Origin: Aromatoleum evansii
GTDB taxonomy: Bacteria > Pseudomonadota > Gammaproteobacteria > Burkholderiales > Rhodocyclaceae
Reading direction: 5' to 3'
Assembly: GCF_012910805.1 (NCBI RefSeq)
Contig: NZ_WTVK01000031.1
Location: forward strand, 1 to 64,000
Length of the DNA stretch: 64,000 nt
Part shown: positions 51,034-59,571 of the stretch, piece by piece
Position numbering within the stretch: position 1 is the stretch's first letter
Layout: each line of letters opens with the position of its first letter
The notes under the pieces: generated by a model
Told to the model about the DNA's origin: nothing
The model's input: only the letters and a program-made list of their open reading frames with translations
Database searches by the model: none
Program-made: the position numbers and the translations under genes

Positions 51034-52494
51034 TCAGGGGCAGGTGACGGCGGATCCTGCCTTCCCGTCCGCTGGCGGAGTGGTCGGGAATGGGAGCTGT
51101 TTCGCTGCACCGAAAACGCAGTTCGCAGACGTATCGACCAGTTTCGCCCCTGCCATGCCTGGCAGCGAATTGCCAAACCGATCGACGTAGCCCCAGGAAT
51201 TGACGGAGATGATGGGGCCACTGCCCAGTGCGTCGTCCATCGGCTGCACCCACGGGCCACCGGACGCTCCGCCGGAAAGTCCGCAATCAGCGAGCCACCA
51301 GTTGGCAGTGCCGTTGGTCGTCATGTCCTGCGCGCAGTACATGAAATTCGGATCGTCCTTGTAGGAATAGCCCAAGGCTGTCGTGTAATCCGAGCTGTCC
51401 ATGGTGTCATGGCTTACCGGATCGAAACTTATCGCGAGGGCACCTGCGGTTTGATCCAAGGCTGCCGACGGTACCGTAGTACCCGTATGGGCCCCCGTAT
51501 CGCTGACGACGTAGTAGGCATAATCCCATGCGACGTTGTTCGGGAAGGTCCGAGTGGTCCAGTTGGTATCCACGACCCCGAACGTGGGCAGCCAGCAGCC
51601 CATCGGGTCGTTGCCGCAGTTGAGGTCGGTCTTGTCGGTGCCGCCGTCATCCTGATCCGGAATGAACAGCACGTTGCGCGCAAAGACCTTGTTGGCATCG
51701 TCATACACGCAGTGCGCTGCGGTGACGATAAGCGAGCGACCCGCCGTCTCGTCCGTCGCCACGGTTCCGGAACAAACGAAACCACCCCAGCCGCCGTTGT
51801 AGGGCATCTCGAAATAGACACGCCCGGCGGCCTTCTGTACTGCGCCTCCGCTCCAGCGCGCGTTGGTGATGACGTTTCCGCCACCGCCTCCGCTGGTGGT
51901 ATTCACGGTGAAGCCCTGGTTCTGGCTCGTGGTCGTGTTACCCGCCTTATCCTTTGCGACGACTTGCCAGGTCCAGCTGCCATCGGTGAACCCCTGCAGC
52001 CCCACGCTCCAGACACTGCCGCTGGTATTGGTGGCAGAGAAGGACTTCGCACGTGCACCGTTCTTCGCAATCTTGAAAGTCACCGACCGGAGGCCGCTTG
52101 CATCGGCAACCGTGGCGGCAAAGGTGTACGAAGCTCCGATCGTCGCACCGGGGGCGGGGTCCATTCCGTCAACTGACGGGGGCGTTGTGTCACCGCTTCC
52201 ACCGCTCGGCTTCCCGGCGGCTGGAGCCGGCGTTCCCGTCGCGGTGATTTCGAATGCGACGTTATGGCCATACGGATGGAGGACACCGTCCCGCCCCTTC
52301 AAGTAGCCCAAGCCGCGATGGTCGATGACGAGATCCCGGGGAATCGCGGCTGCTCTGCGTTCGCCGGTCCAGTAGTTCGCGATCCGGGCCTTGTCAGGAG
52401 CGAGTTCCGTGCCGTTCTGTGCGCCGGCGTTGAAGACCGGAAGCGAAAGGCACAGTGCGAGCCACAGGCCAAATTGTCTTTTCGCGCTATTCAT
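51034..52494 (-). CDS. Secreted trypsin-like serine protease with an Ig-like domain
   Basis: A 486-residue exported protease. The signal peptide is FGLWLALCLSLPVFNAGAQ. An Ig/fibronectin-like domain spans about 105-200 (DTTPPSVDGMDPAPGATIG...WQVVAKDKAGN). After a glycine linker comes a chymotrypsin-fold domain with His261 (VTAAHCVYDD), Asp324 (AWDYAYYVV) and Ser411 (GLSGGASGGPW); several Cys pairs suggest disulfides. It has no evident role in steroid breakdown. Insulating hairpin structures and a distinct style suggest an independent, perhaps acquired, gene between two steroid operons. Confidence 0.85.
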   Translation of the reverse strand: MNSAKRQFGLWLALCLSLPVFNAGAQNGTELAPDKARIANYWTGERRAAAIPRDLVIDHRGLGYLKGRDGVLHPYGHNVAFEITATGTPAPAAGKPSGGSGDTTPPSVDGMDPAPGATIGASYTFAATVADASGLRSVTFKIAKNGARAKSFSATNTSGSVWSVGLQGFTDGSWTWQVVAKDKAGNTTTSQNQGFTVNTTSGGGGGNVITNARWSGGAVQKAAGRVYFEMPYNGGWGGFVCSGTVATDETAGRSLIVTAAHCVYDDANKVFARNVLFIPDQDDGGTDKTDLNCGNDPMGCWLPTFGVVDTNWTTRTFPNNVAWDYAYYVVSDTGAHTGTTVPSAALDQTAGALAISFDPVSHDTMDSSDYTTALGYSYKDDPNFMYCAQDMTTNGTANWWLADCGLSGGASGGPWVQPMDDALGSGPIISVNSWGYVDRFGNSLPGMAGAKLVDTSANCVFGAAKQLPFPTTPPADGKAGSAVTCP

Positions 52495-52618
52495 GGCTTT
52501 CCCCGATCCGTTTTGTCACCGACTGTACTAATTTCATTCATTAACGCAAGCGCACCGGGTTTGCAAGAAGACGCTCCCCTCGGCGGGGAATGCACGTGAC
52601 CAATTGTGCGGAGAAGAC

Positions 52619-52652
52619 AAAAAAATGCCGCTCACCCGAAGGGCAGAGCGGC
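52619..52652 (-). terminator. Terminator of the Ltp2-like / DUF35-MaoC operon
   Basis: On the minus strand, GCCGCTC-TG-CCC-TTC-GGG-T-GAGCGGC is followed by ATTTTTTTG, about 36 bases past the stop. The T7 tract makes this the clearest terminator of the window. Confidence 0.85.
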
Positions 52653-52687
52653 CAATAAGGAGAGGACCACACGAGACCACTACAAAA

Positions 52688-53650
52688 CTACATATACAGA
52701 ATCACCAGATCGTTGATCACGGACGGGCGTTCGCTGCCGACGACATGGGTGGTCACTTCCAGCGTGAGCTGCATGCCCTTGGCGAGCTTCTCGACCGCTT
52801 TCACCCGCGCACGGGCGTGGATGCGGGAGCCGGCGGGGACTGGCGCGGGGAAGCGCAGGCGGTCCGAGCCGTAATTGACCATGTTGTTGAAGCCGGTGAC
52901 CTCGAAGCCGAGCGGCATCTTGAGGCGCGACTGCAGGATCTGCACCAGCGCGCCGTGCGCGATCGTGCCGCCGAACGGGCTCTGCTTCGCGGCGCGATCG
53001 GGATCGGTGTGAATCCAGTAATCATCGCCGGAGAGCTTCGCGAATTCGTCGATCAGCGCCTGGTCGACGACGACCTGGTTGCTCCACGGCGTGAAGGCAT
53101 CGCTCACCAGCGACTTCATCGCCGCCTCGTCGTCGAAGTGGACTTGGCGCACCGGGCTCGCGGCGATCTCCGCGGCCAACTTCGCGTCCGCCGCGGCGGC
53201 GAGCGCGTCCGGCGTGCTGTCGATACGTACCGGGAATTCGCTGTCGGCCGCCGTGAAGCGCAGCAGCGTCGCGCCGTCGGCGCGCACCTTGTCGAACACC
53301 GGCTTCACGCGCATGCCGATGCGGATCTCGTCTTCGTTCAGGCCGACCAGCGTGGTGTTGATGCGCACGCCTTCGTCGAGCTCGACCACCGCGAGCTTCT
53401 GCGGCATCTCGTCGGCGAAGTCGGGTAGCGTCGGGATGCGCGCGACTGTGTAGGAATAGAGCTGGCCGGCGCCCGACACTTCGCGCCATTCGACGGCATG
53501 CGAGAAGCAGCGGTCGCAGTGGCGCCGCGGGTAGAAGATCCAGTGACCGCAGGCGGTGCAGTGCGGAATCCGCAGCACGCCCTCCTTCAGGGCATTCCAG
53601 AACGGGGCCGAGATCTCGGTCGGCACCGGCATCGGTTTGTTCATCGACAT
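52688..53650 (-). CDS. DUF35 zinc-ribbon/OB-fold fused to MaoC-like hydratase
   Basis: A 320-residue two-domain protein. Residues about 25-140 form a DUF35 module: rubredoxin-like zinc ribbon (PHCTACGHWIFYPRRHCDRC) plus OB fold. Residues about 180-320 are a hot-dog MaoC-like domain with DYWIHTDPDRAAKQSPFGGTIAHG, the hydratase active-site motif (D...H). In Mycobacterium ChsH2 the order is the reverse (MaoC then DUF35), and its DUF35 part docks the aldolase Ltp2. Here the Ltp2-like gene is immediately upstream, so a hydratase-aldolase complex removing a steroid side chain is likely. No separate ChsH1 is present, so one chain may provide both functions. Confidence 0.8.
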   Translation of the reverse strand: MSMNKPMPVPTEISAPFWNALKEGVLRIPHCTACGHWIFYPRRHCDRCFSHAVEWREVSGAGQLYSYTVARIPTLPDFADEMPQKLAVVELDEGVRINTTLVGLNEDEIRIGMRVKPVFDKVRADGATLLRFTAADSEFPVRIDSTPDALAAAADAKLAAEIAASPVRQVHFDDEAAMKSLVSDAFTPWSNQVVVDQALIDEFAKLSGDDYWIHTDPDRAAKQSPFGGTIAHGALVQILQSRLKMPLGFEVTGFNNMVNYGSDRLRFPAPVPAGSRIHARARVKAVEKLAKGMQLTLEVTTHVVGSERPSVINDLVILYM

Positions 53651-53655
53651 CTTCG

Positions 53656-54867
53656 TCACGCTCCCTGCAGGATCAAGGCGCCCTGCTCGCTCATCACACC
53701 GCCGGTGCCGGACACATACACCCGGTCGCAACGCTTCAACTGACGATCGCCGGCACGGCCGGCGAGCTGCGTGAAGGCCTCGATCACCTGCGACATGCCG
53801 CCAGCCGATCCGGCTTGGCCGAAGCTGAGCTGACCGCCGTGCGTGTTCATCGGGAAATTCCCGCGCCAGGTGAGGTCGTGCTCGCGCACGAAGCGCATGC
53901 CCTCGCCCTTCTCGCAGAAGCCGGCGTCCTCGAGCGTGAGGAGTGCCGTGATCGTGTAGCAGTCGTAGATCTGCGCGGCGTCGACATCGGCCGGCTTGAT
54001 GCCCGCCATCTCGAATGCGCGCCGCGACGCGGGTCCGATCGGCGTCTCGGTCATCTCGGCTGCATACGAGGGAGACTTGAACGCGAGATGCTCGCCGAAA
54101 CCCGTGACGAAGGCTCCGCGGTTACGCGCACGCGCCGCGAGCTCTTTCGACGCGACGATCACCGCCGCGCCGCCCGCGACCGGCATCACGATCTCCAGCA
54201 CGTGCAGCGGATCGGCCACCATCTTGCTCGCGAGGACCTCTTCCGCCGTGAGCGGCTTGCCGAAGAACATCGCATCCGGGTTCGTCAGGGCGTTGGTGCG
54301 CTGATCGACGGCGATCTTCGCCATCGCCAGCGGGTCGTAACCGTACTTCGCCGCATAGCGCTGCGCGATCATCGCGTAGCCGGTGTTCTGGCCCATGTGG
54401 CCGTAGGGCAGGTCGAATTCCGCCTCGGGTGCGCCGAACGCCGTGCTATGCCCGCCGAAGCGCATCGCCCGGGCCATCCAGGCCGGGTCCTCGTCGGGGC
54501 CAAAGGGCGCCATGCGCGCCGGCAGCACGCACAGCACGGCCTGGCACAGCCCGAGCTCGATCGCCGCGGCTGCGCGCCACACCATCCCCACGGAAGTCGT
54601 GCCGCCCAGGTCGACGACCTCGGCGAAGTTCAACTTCATGCCGAGGTATTCGGCGGCCATCGCGGGAACGAACACCGAGGCCTCGTGGAACTGCGGCCCG
54701 TTGATGACCAGGCCGTCGAGATCCGACGCCTTCAGCCCGGCGTCCTGCAGCGCCCGCGCCGCGAGATCCGCCACCTGTTCGAGGTGGAACATGCGCGGCG
54801 CGGTCGCGTACTTCTCCGGCTTGTACTGCGCCGCCCCAACGATCGCGGCCTGTCCTTTCAGTCCCAT
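53656..54867 (-). CDS. Thiolase-like lipid-transfer protein / aldolase (Ltp2-like)
   Basis: A 403-residue thiolase-fold protein of the SCP-x/Ltp2 group. Where thiolases have the nucleophilic Cys it reads VVDLGGTTSVGMVW, so ordinary thiolysis is excluded. QIYDCYTITALLTLEDAG and the NTHGGQLSFGQAGSAGG loop are those of steroid side-chain retro-aldolases such as Ltp2, which cleave a 17-hydroxy acyl-CoA to the 17-ketosteroid and propionyl-CoA. The pair with a DUF35-MaoC protein five bases downstream is diagnostic. It lies 75 bases after a regulatory element. Presence of this pair suggests the host uses steroids that still carry a side chain. Confidence 0.82.
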   Translation of the reverse strand: MGLKGQAAIVGAAQYKPEKYATAPRMFHLEQVADLAARALQDAGLKASDLDGLVINGPQFHEASVFVPAMAAEYLGMKLNFAEVVDLGGTTSVGMVWRAAAAIELGLCQAVLCVLPARMAPFGPDEDPAWMARAMRFGGHSTAFGAPEAEFDLPYGHMGQNTGYAMIAQRYAAKYGYDPLAMAKIAVDQRTNALTNPDAMFFGKPLTAEEVLASKMVADPLHVLEIVMPVAGGAAVIVASKELAARARNRGAFVTGFGEHLAFKSPSYAAEMTETPIGPASRRAFEMAGIKPADVDAAQIYDCYTITALLTLEDAGFCEKGEGMRFVREHDLTWRGNFPMNTHGGQLSFGQAGSAGGMSQVIEAFTQLAGRAGDRQLKRCDRVYVSGTGGVMSEQGALILQGA

Positions 54868-54942
54868 GTCAGCCCCTGTTCGCGATTTGCCCTTGCCGTT
54901 GCCGGCGATGGGGGAACGATGCCACAGGCCCGAGCGCGCGGT

Positions 54943-54962
54943 AATCGTTCAAATCGACTAGG
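54943..54962 (-). promoter_or_regulatory. Steroid-regulon element, Ltp2-like operon
   Basis: Gene-ward CCTAGTCG-ATTT-GAACGATT: TAGTC kept, two mismatches in the proximal half. It is 75 bases before the start codon. Confidence 0.4.
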
Positions 54963-55099
54963 CCGGTTCGAGCTTCCCTTCACGCCTGCTGCAATCTAGT
55001 CCGCGTGGATGATGCGCGCACCGGTGGCCGATGCAAACGTCGACACACCAACGACGCTCCACATTCGGGGCGTCGACTTTCATGCGAGGAGAACGGCAC

Positions 55100-55387
55100 G
55101 TGGACGCAGTCATCCCCTGGATCGGCCTGATCGGCCTGATCGGTCTCGCCGGGTTAGCCGGCATCAAGTCGCCTGTTCTACGCTCACGCTCCGGTGCCGG
55201 GGTGCGCATGATGGGCGTGCTCGGACTGGCAGGCCTGAGCGGCATCTGGATTCCGGGCGCAGGCGCCATGGGCGCTTTCGGCGCACTCGGCCTGTGGAAC
55301 CATCAGTCCAGCCGCCTCGCCTTCTGGGGGCGGATGGGATGGACGGGACTGGTCGGCGTGCCCTTCTTGCTGATGGCGCTTAAATAG
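55100..55387 (+). CDS. Small Gly/Leu-rich membrane protein
   Basis: A 95-residue very hydrophobic protein with three to four predicted membrane segments (WIGLIGLIGLAGLAGI, VLGLAGLSGIWI, GAMGAFGALGLW, MGWTGLVGVPFLLMAL) and many glycines. The GTG at 55100 has AGGAG eight bases upstream; an ATG at 55082 is the alternative. I recognise no family. The repeated GLxGLxG pattern suggests tightly packed helices. It is a single plus-strand gene between minus-strand steroid operons; its function is unknown. Confidence 0.55.
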   Translation: MDAVIPWIGLIGLIGLAGLAGIKSPVLRSRSGAGVRMMGVLGLAGLSGIWIPGAGAMGAFGALGLWNHQSSRLAFWGRMGWTGLVGVPFLLMALK

Positions 55388-55589
55388 GTTTTCGGCTGGC
55401 CCCGACTGGGGCCGTCGCCGGTCTCCAGCCCCCGAGCTGCCCGATGATTCCGGCGAACTGATCGGCGCGCAAATACGGGCGCGCTCACCGGACGTCCATC
55501 CGGCGGCAGGACGAGACATTGAACGGTGGGCGCAAGAGACGTCGCGCTTCCCTTCTACCGGGGCGGTGCGAAGAGAAGCCGATATTCGC

Positions 55590-55769
55590 CTAGCGCGTCG
55601 TCAGCGCGGCGAAGAACTGGTCGGGCGAAGCCCGTCCCAGGACGATTCCCTGGCAGTGATGAACGGATGCGGCGCAAGACGCGACATTGTCCGACGACGC
55701 GCTCCCCTTGAACCACTGGGAGCCAATAAAGGCACACAAGGCGCCGAACACGAGCAGCTTGATCGTCAT
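55590..55769 (-). CDS. Small exported or membrane-anchored protein
   Basis: A 59-residue protein: MTIKLLVFGALCAFIGSQWF is one hydrophobic anchor or signal, then a short polar tail with two cysteines (VASCAASVHHCQG). GGAGAGAG lies before the ATG. I recognise no family. A well-matched regulatory element stands 126 bases upstream, inside the tail of the CoA-ligase gene, so it is probably induced with the steroid genes. Confidence 0.55.
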   Translation of the reverse strand: MTIKLLVFGALCAFIGSQWFKGSASSDNVASCAASVHHCQGIVLGRASPDQFFAALTTR

Positions 55770-55895
55770 TGTCTCTCTCCAGTCGGGCCTCTGACGGGCC
55801 TCTTCGGTGAACCGATCCCGAACCGCCCCTCCCGCCGGGGAGATGGACGTTCGGTCCGATGTATGACGCAACTTGCGCCGCGCAATGGCGGCGCA

Positions 55896-55915
55896 CATCG
55901 TCCAAATGGACTATA
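55896..55915 (-). promoter_or_regulatory. Steroid-regulon element overlapping the ligase stop codon
   Basis: Gene-ward TATAGTCC-ATTT-GGACGATG, exact proximal half and perfect inner dyad GTCC/GGAC. It overlaps the last bases of the CoA-ligase gene (stop at 55911-55913) and faces the 59-aa gene 126 bases away. Confidence 0.6.
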
Positions 55916-57779
55916 TCGACTTCTCCAACGTCGCTCCGAAAGCGGGCACCCCCACCTTCTCCAGCGCGGCGGACGAGTACGGCAGGTAAGTGCGGTCCGT
56001 CTCACTGCGGACGTACAGCGGGTCGTCGAAGGCAGCCGGGTCGTAGCCCTGACGCTGCAGGTCGACCTTGCGCAGCTTGAAGGTGGTCGTGAGGTCGGCG
56101 GCCTGCGACACGCGCACGAAGAGCGGCGCCGCGTAGCGCGGCAGGCGTTCCTCGGTGAGCGCGTAGAATCCGGCCGGATCGAAGCGGTGTCCGTCCTGCA
56201 TCACCACCGCCGCCATGCCCGCCCGCCCCTCGTGGCCGGGCACCTGCACACCGTAGATGTTGATCAATTCCGCGCCGGGATAATCGGAGAGCGCGTCGGC
56301 GACCTCCATCGTCGACACGTTCTCGCTTTTCCAGCGGAAGGTGTCGCCGATACGATCGACGAAGTAGAAGTAACCGTCGTCGTCGTAGCGCAGCAGGTCG
56401 CCGGAGCTCCAGTAGGCGTCGCCGTCGACGAAGACATTGCGCAGGATCTTCTTTTCCGTGGCGTCCGCCGAGGTGTAGCCCTCGAAGCGCCCGCCGCCGA
56501 TGTCCGGATGATCCACGATGTAGCCGATCCCCTCGCCGACCTCGCCCGGTTGGCACAGCAGGTAGAAGCCGCGCGCATCGCGCACGTGCTCGCCGCTTTC
56601 GAGGTCGTAGCGCACGAGACGGAAGTTGGTCTTCTCCCAGTACGGCACTCGGCCGCAGGACCCGATGCGGTTGTCGACGTTGATGAGGTTGGCGTTCGCC
56701 TCGGTCGAGCCCCAGCCTTCGAAGATCTGTACCGCACCGAAACGCTCCACCCAGCGCAGCCAGGACTCCGGGGTGAGACCCGCGCCCATCATGCAGCGCA
56801 GCGCGTGTTCCCGGTCCTGAGGGGTGGCAGGCTGGTTCAGCAGGTAGCGGCAGATCTCGCCGATGTACTGGCACACCGTGATGCCGTGGCGGCGCACATC
56901 GTTCCAGAACTCGCGCGTGCTGAACTTTCGCCGGACGACGATGCTTGCACCCGCCTTCAGCGCCGTCGACGTGACCGAGGTCGCCGCCGCGCCGTGATAC
57001 AGCGGCAGGAAACAGTAGAAGACGTCGTTCGGGCTCGCGCCGATGGTGTCGACCATCACGTCGCCCGATGACAGCCAGCGCATGTGGCTGTAGCGCGCCG
57101 CCTTGGGCAGCCCCGTAGTGCCGGAGGTGAAGATCAGCAGGCCCGGCGTCTCCGCTGTGAGCGGCGCGCGCAGGTCGCGCGGGAAAGCTTCGCGCGGCGC
57201 GCGCTCGACCTCATCCGCAAAATCGGTATCGCCGGGCCGTCTCAGGCCCGCAGGTGCCGGCCTTTCGGCATCCGGCAGCAGCCACTGCATCACGGCGGGA
57301 AGTTCTTCAGTCATGGAAAAGTTGGCAAGACACTCCTCGCCGACCAGTACCGCCTTCGCGCCGGTCGTCTCGATCGCGTGCGCCAGCGGCCGACCGCTCA
57401 CCTGCGTGTTGATGAAGGCGGCAACGGCACCGATCTTGGCCAGCCCGAACCATGCGAAGAAGAACTCCGGGCGGTTCTCGATAGCCATCGCACATACGTC
57501 CCCCGGCCCAAGTCCTCGCGCGCGCATGGCATGCGCGTACTGGTTGGCGCGCGCATCGACCTCCGCATAGCTGAAGCGGGCATCGCCGTAACTCAGGAAG
57601 GTCCTCCGGCCCTGCACCGCGGCCTGAGCCTCGACGCGGTCCGCAATCGTGTACAGGTCGCGCGGTTTGATCAGCGCACTGCTCTGTGCGCGCCGATCGA
57701 GCCTGGCCTGGGTCTCGTCGCGCGACACGATATCCTGCAAAGGCTGCGATGCCTTGCTGGCCGCGATGCCGTTGTCCAT
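55911..57779 (-). CDS. Very-long-chain/bile-acid-type acyl-CoA synthetase (FATP family)
   Basis: A 622-residue AMP-forming ligase. ATP loop LLIFTSGTTGLPKAARYSH, FEGWGSTEANANLINVDN, and SSGDLLRYDDDGYFYFVDRIGDTFRWKSENVSTMEVADAL, the signature of the FATP/VLACS branch that also contains animal bile-acid CoA ligases. The substrate is therefore likely a bulky acid such as a C22-C24 steroid carboxylate. The start at 57779 (MDNGIAASKASQ) is preferred; the longer frame is arginine-rich. It is a single-gene transcript 133 bases downstream of a regulatory element. It probably primes side-chain removal by the Ltp2-like system encoded just downstream. Confidence 0.83.
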   Translation of the reverse strand: MDNGIAASKASQPLQDIVSRDETQARLDRRAQSSALIKPRDLYTIADRVEAQAAVQGRRTFLSYGDARFSYAEVDARANQYAHAMRARGLGPGDVCAMAIENRPEFFFAWFGLAKIGAVAAFINTQVSGRPLAHAIETTGAKAVLVGEECLANFSMTEELPAVMQWLLPDAERPAPAGLRRPGDTDFADEVERAPREAFPRDLRAPLTAETPGLLIFTSGTTGLPKAARYSHMRWLSSGDVMVDTIGASPNDVFYCFLPLYHGAAATSVTSTALKAGASIVVRRKFSTREFWNDVRRHGITVCQYIGEICRYLLNQPATPQDREHALRCMMGAGLTPESWLRWVERFGAVQIFEGWGSTEANANLINVDNRIGSCGRVPYWEKTNFRLVRYDLESGEHVRDARGFYLLCQPGEVGEGIGYIVDHPDIGGGRFEGYTSADATEKKILRNVFVDGDAYWSSGDLLRYDDDGYFYFVDRIGDTFRWKSENVSTMEVADALSDYPGAELINIYGVQVPGHEGRAGMAAVVMQDGHRFDPAGFYALTEERLPRYAAPLFVRVSQAADLTTTFKLRKVDLQRQGYDPAAFDDPLYVRSETDRTYLPYSSAALEKVGVPAFGATLEKSI

Positions 57780-57912
57780 GCATTTGTCTCCGTCATTGCT
57801 GTTCTCTCGCCCCCTCGCGCGCGCACCCTTGCGGCGTGGGGTCGGAGTGCCGGCGGCGTCAGACGACGGCACTCTTGATGGAGCCAATCATTCACCCGGC
57901 GTGTAAGCGGAA

Positions 57913-57932
57913 CATCGTCCGTTGAGACTAAT
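57913..57932 (-). promoter_or_regulatory. Steroid-regulon element, FATP-type ligase
   Basis: Gene-ward ATTAGTCT-CAAC-GGACGATG, exact in the proximal half with one mismatch in TTAGTCC. The core and spacer are identical to the hsaC site. It is 133 bases before the start codon. Confidence 0.65.
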
Positions 57933-58041
57933 GCCGGCGGGAACGGAGCATCTGCAGTTTCGGGCAGAGTCCCCGCCGCCCGAACGGACGACGAGGCGTT
58001 ACGCGGGTTGCCGGAAGATGCGAGCGGGCCGACACACGGCT

Positions 58042-58680
58042 TCAGCCGCGTTCGAGCACGCAGCGCACCGCGTCCATCACCTCACGCTTCAGGACCTGGT
58101 GATCGACCGCGATGCCACGCACGGCGCGTGCTGTGATGCCGAAAAGGATCGCGCTGATCACTTCGTACTGTGCCGCAATCCGTGCTTCCAGGGCCTCGCC
58201 CGTCAGTTTCGGGTTGGCCAGCCGCAGGCTCTGGTAAGCGCTTTCCCGCGCACGGCGGTCGAGCGCATGCACACGCGCGCAGATGCACGGATTGCGAGCG
58301 CTCTCGGCGAGTATCTCCAGACGCAGCCTGGAGTTCTGCGGGTCCGTGTAATGAATGACGATGTCACCCGAGCGCGCGACGATCGCTTCGACGACGTTGC
58401 GCTCGAGGTGCACGCTATCGTGGATTTCGAGCAGGGCTTCGAGCTCGGCCTCCGCGATCGCCGCGATGATCTCTTCCTTGTTGCGGAAGTAGTAATAGAT
58501 ATGGCCGGCACTGACCCCCGCGACGGCGGAGATGTCGGCAATGCTGGCGCCGTGGAAACCCTTGTCGCGAAAGCATGCCTCGGCCGCATCGAGGATCTGC
58601 CGGCGCCGTGCCTCCGGGCCGCTCGGCGGCGCGTCGCCCGCCTCCGGCCGAACCACGCCGGTGTGCGAATCGTGCTTCAT
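58042..58680 (-). CDS. TetR-family regulator
   Basis: A 212-residue TetR repressor-type protein. The N-terminal helix-turn-helix is RRQILDAAEACFRDKGFHGASIADISAVAGVSAGHIYYYFRNKEEI, the full family motif, followed by an all-helical ligand domain. It precedes the FATP-type ligase gene but lies beyond that gene's promoter, and it is 46 bases downstream of hsdA, so it may be co-transcribed with hsdA. A role like KstR/KstR2 or the HsdA regulators is possible. It is the second candidate, after the LuxR protein, to bind the repeated element. Confidence 0.85.
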   Translation of the reverse strand: MKHDSHTGVVRPEAGDAPPSGPEARRRQILDAAEACFRDKGFHGASIADISAVAGVSAGHIYYYFRNKEEIIAAIAEAELEALLEIHDSVHLERNVVEAIVARSGDIVIHYTDPQNSRLRLEILAESARNPCICARVHALDRRARESAYQSLRLANPKLTGEALEARIAAQYEVISAILFGITARAVRGIAVDHQVLKREVMDAVRCVLERG

Positions 58681-58726
58681 CCGGACGGCCGCCTGCGGGG
58701 AATCGCCATCGCGCGCCGGCGCGCGA

Positions 58727-59494
58727 TCAGAAGCGCTCGGGTCGCGTCAGCGCATCCATGCCGCCATCGACGAACACCACCGTTCCGTGCATGAAGCTCG
58801 CCGGTTCGGACTGCAGGAAACCGACGACGCGCGCGATCTCGTCAGGGCTGCCATTGCGCCCCAGCGGCGACACGAAGTTGCGGATCGCCTCGCCATAGCG
58901 CGGATCCGACAACGAAGCCTGCAGCAGCGGCGTCTCGACCGCGCCCGGCGCGACCACGTTCAGGCGGATGCCGCGCCGCCCCCATTCGACCGCCTTGCGG
59001 CGAGCGAACACGGTGATCGCGTACTTCGAGCCCGCATACGCCGCCTGCGGATTGCCCATTGCATCGGCCTGCGCCTTCGCTGCCGCTTCGTCGCGCGCGA
59101 GCATCAGCTCGACCATCGGCAGCTTTTCGATGCCGGGGTGCGCCGAGGCCACCGATCCGATAAGGAGCGCCGCGGGCTTCTCGCCGCGCGCCAGCGCCTC
59201 ACCGAGGCCGTCGAGCAGCTCGCTCATGCCGAAGTAGTTCACTGCGACGATCAGGCCGCAGGAGCTCGCCGTCGGCCCCAGCCCCGCGCAGCAAACCAGT
59301 CCGTCGAGAACGCCGTTGCAGGCTTCAAGTGCGGCCGCCACCGCGGCCTGCCGCCCTTCGGCGGTGGAGAGGTCGGCGACGATATCCGCATCGCGTCGGT
59401 CGATGCCGATCACGCGATGCCCCGCCTGCCGCAGCTGAGCGCTGACGGCGGCTCCGATACCCGACGCCGAGCCGGTTACGACAGTTACAGTCAT
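58727..59494 (-). CDS. hsdA: 3alpha-Hydroxysteroid dehydrogenase
   Basis: A 255-residue SDR with the unusual features of Comamonas 3alpha-HSD: TGSASGIGAAV, IGIDRRDADIVADLSTAEGRQ, LVCCAGLGP in place of NNAG, VNYFG, SSVASAHP-like SVASAHP and YAGSKYA (catalytic Tyr/Lys), then GAVETPLLQASLSDPRYGE and DGGMDALTRP at the end. It interconverts 3alpha-hydroxy and 3-keto steroids with NAD and starts degradation of androsterone or bile-acid-type substrates. A regulatory element lies 77 bases upstream in the divergent region shared with the Cache protein. Confidence 0.9.
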   Translation of the reverse strand: MTVTVVTGSASGIGAAVSAQLRQAGHRVIGIDRRDADIVADLSTAEGRQAAVAAALEACNGVLDGLVCCAGLGPTASSCGLIVAVNYFGMSELLDGLGEALARGEKPAALLIGSVASAHPGIEKLPMVELMLARDEAAAKAQADAMGNPQAAYAGSKYAITVFARRKAVEWGRRGIRLNVVAPGAVETPLLQASLSDPRYGEAIRNFVSPLGRNGSPDEIARVVGFLQSEPASFMHGTVVFVDGGMDALTRPERF

Positions 59495-59571
59495 GCAGTG
59501 ACTCCTTCCGGTAACAAAGATGCCGAGAAGCGGCGCTGTTCCGGAGTATCTGCCCCCGCTAAAGCGCCGGA

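Noticed and set aside
53656-54867. Acetyl-CoA acetyltransferase (functional thiolase)
   Set aside because: The nucleophilic Cys region reads GGTTSVG and the C-terminal motifs are of the Ltp2/SCP-x group, so thiolysis is unlikely.
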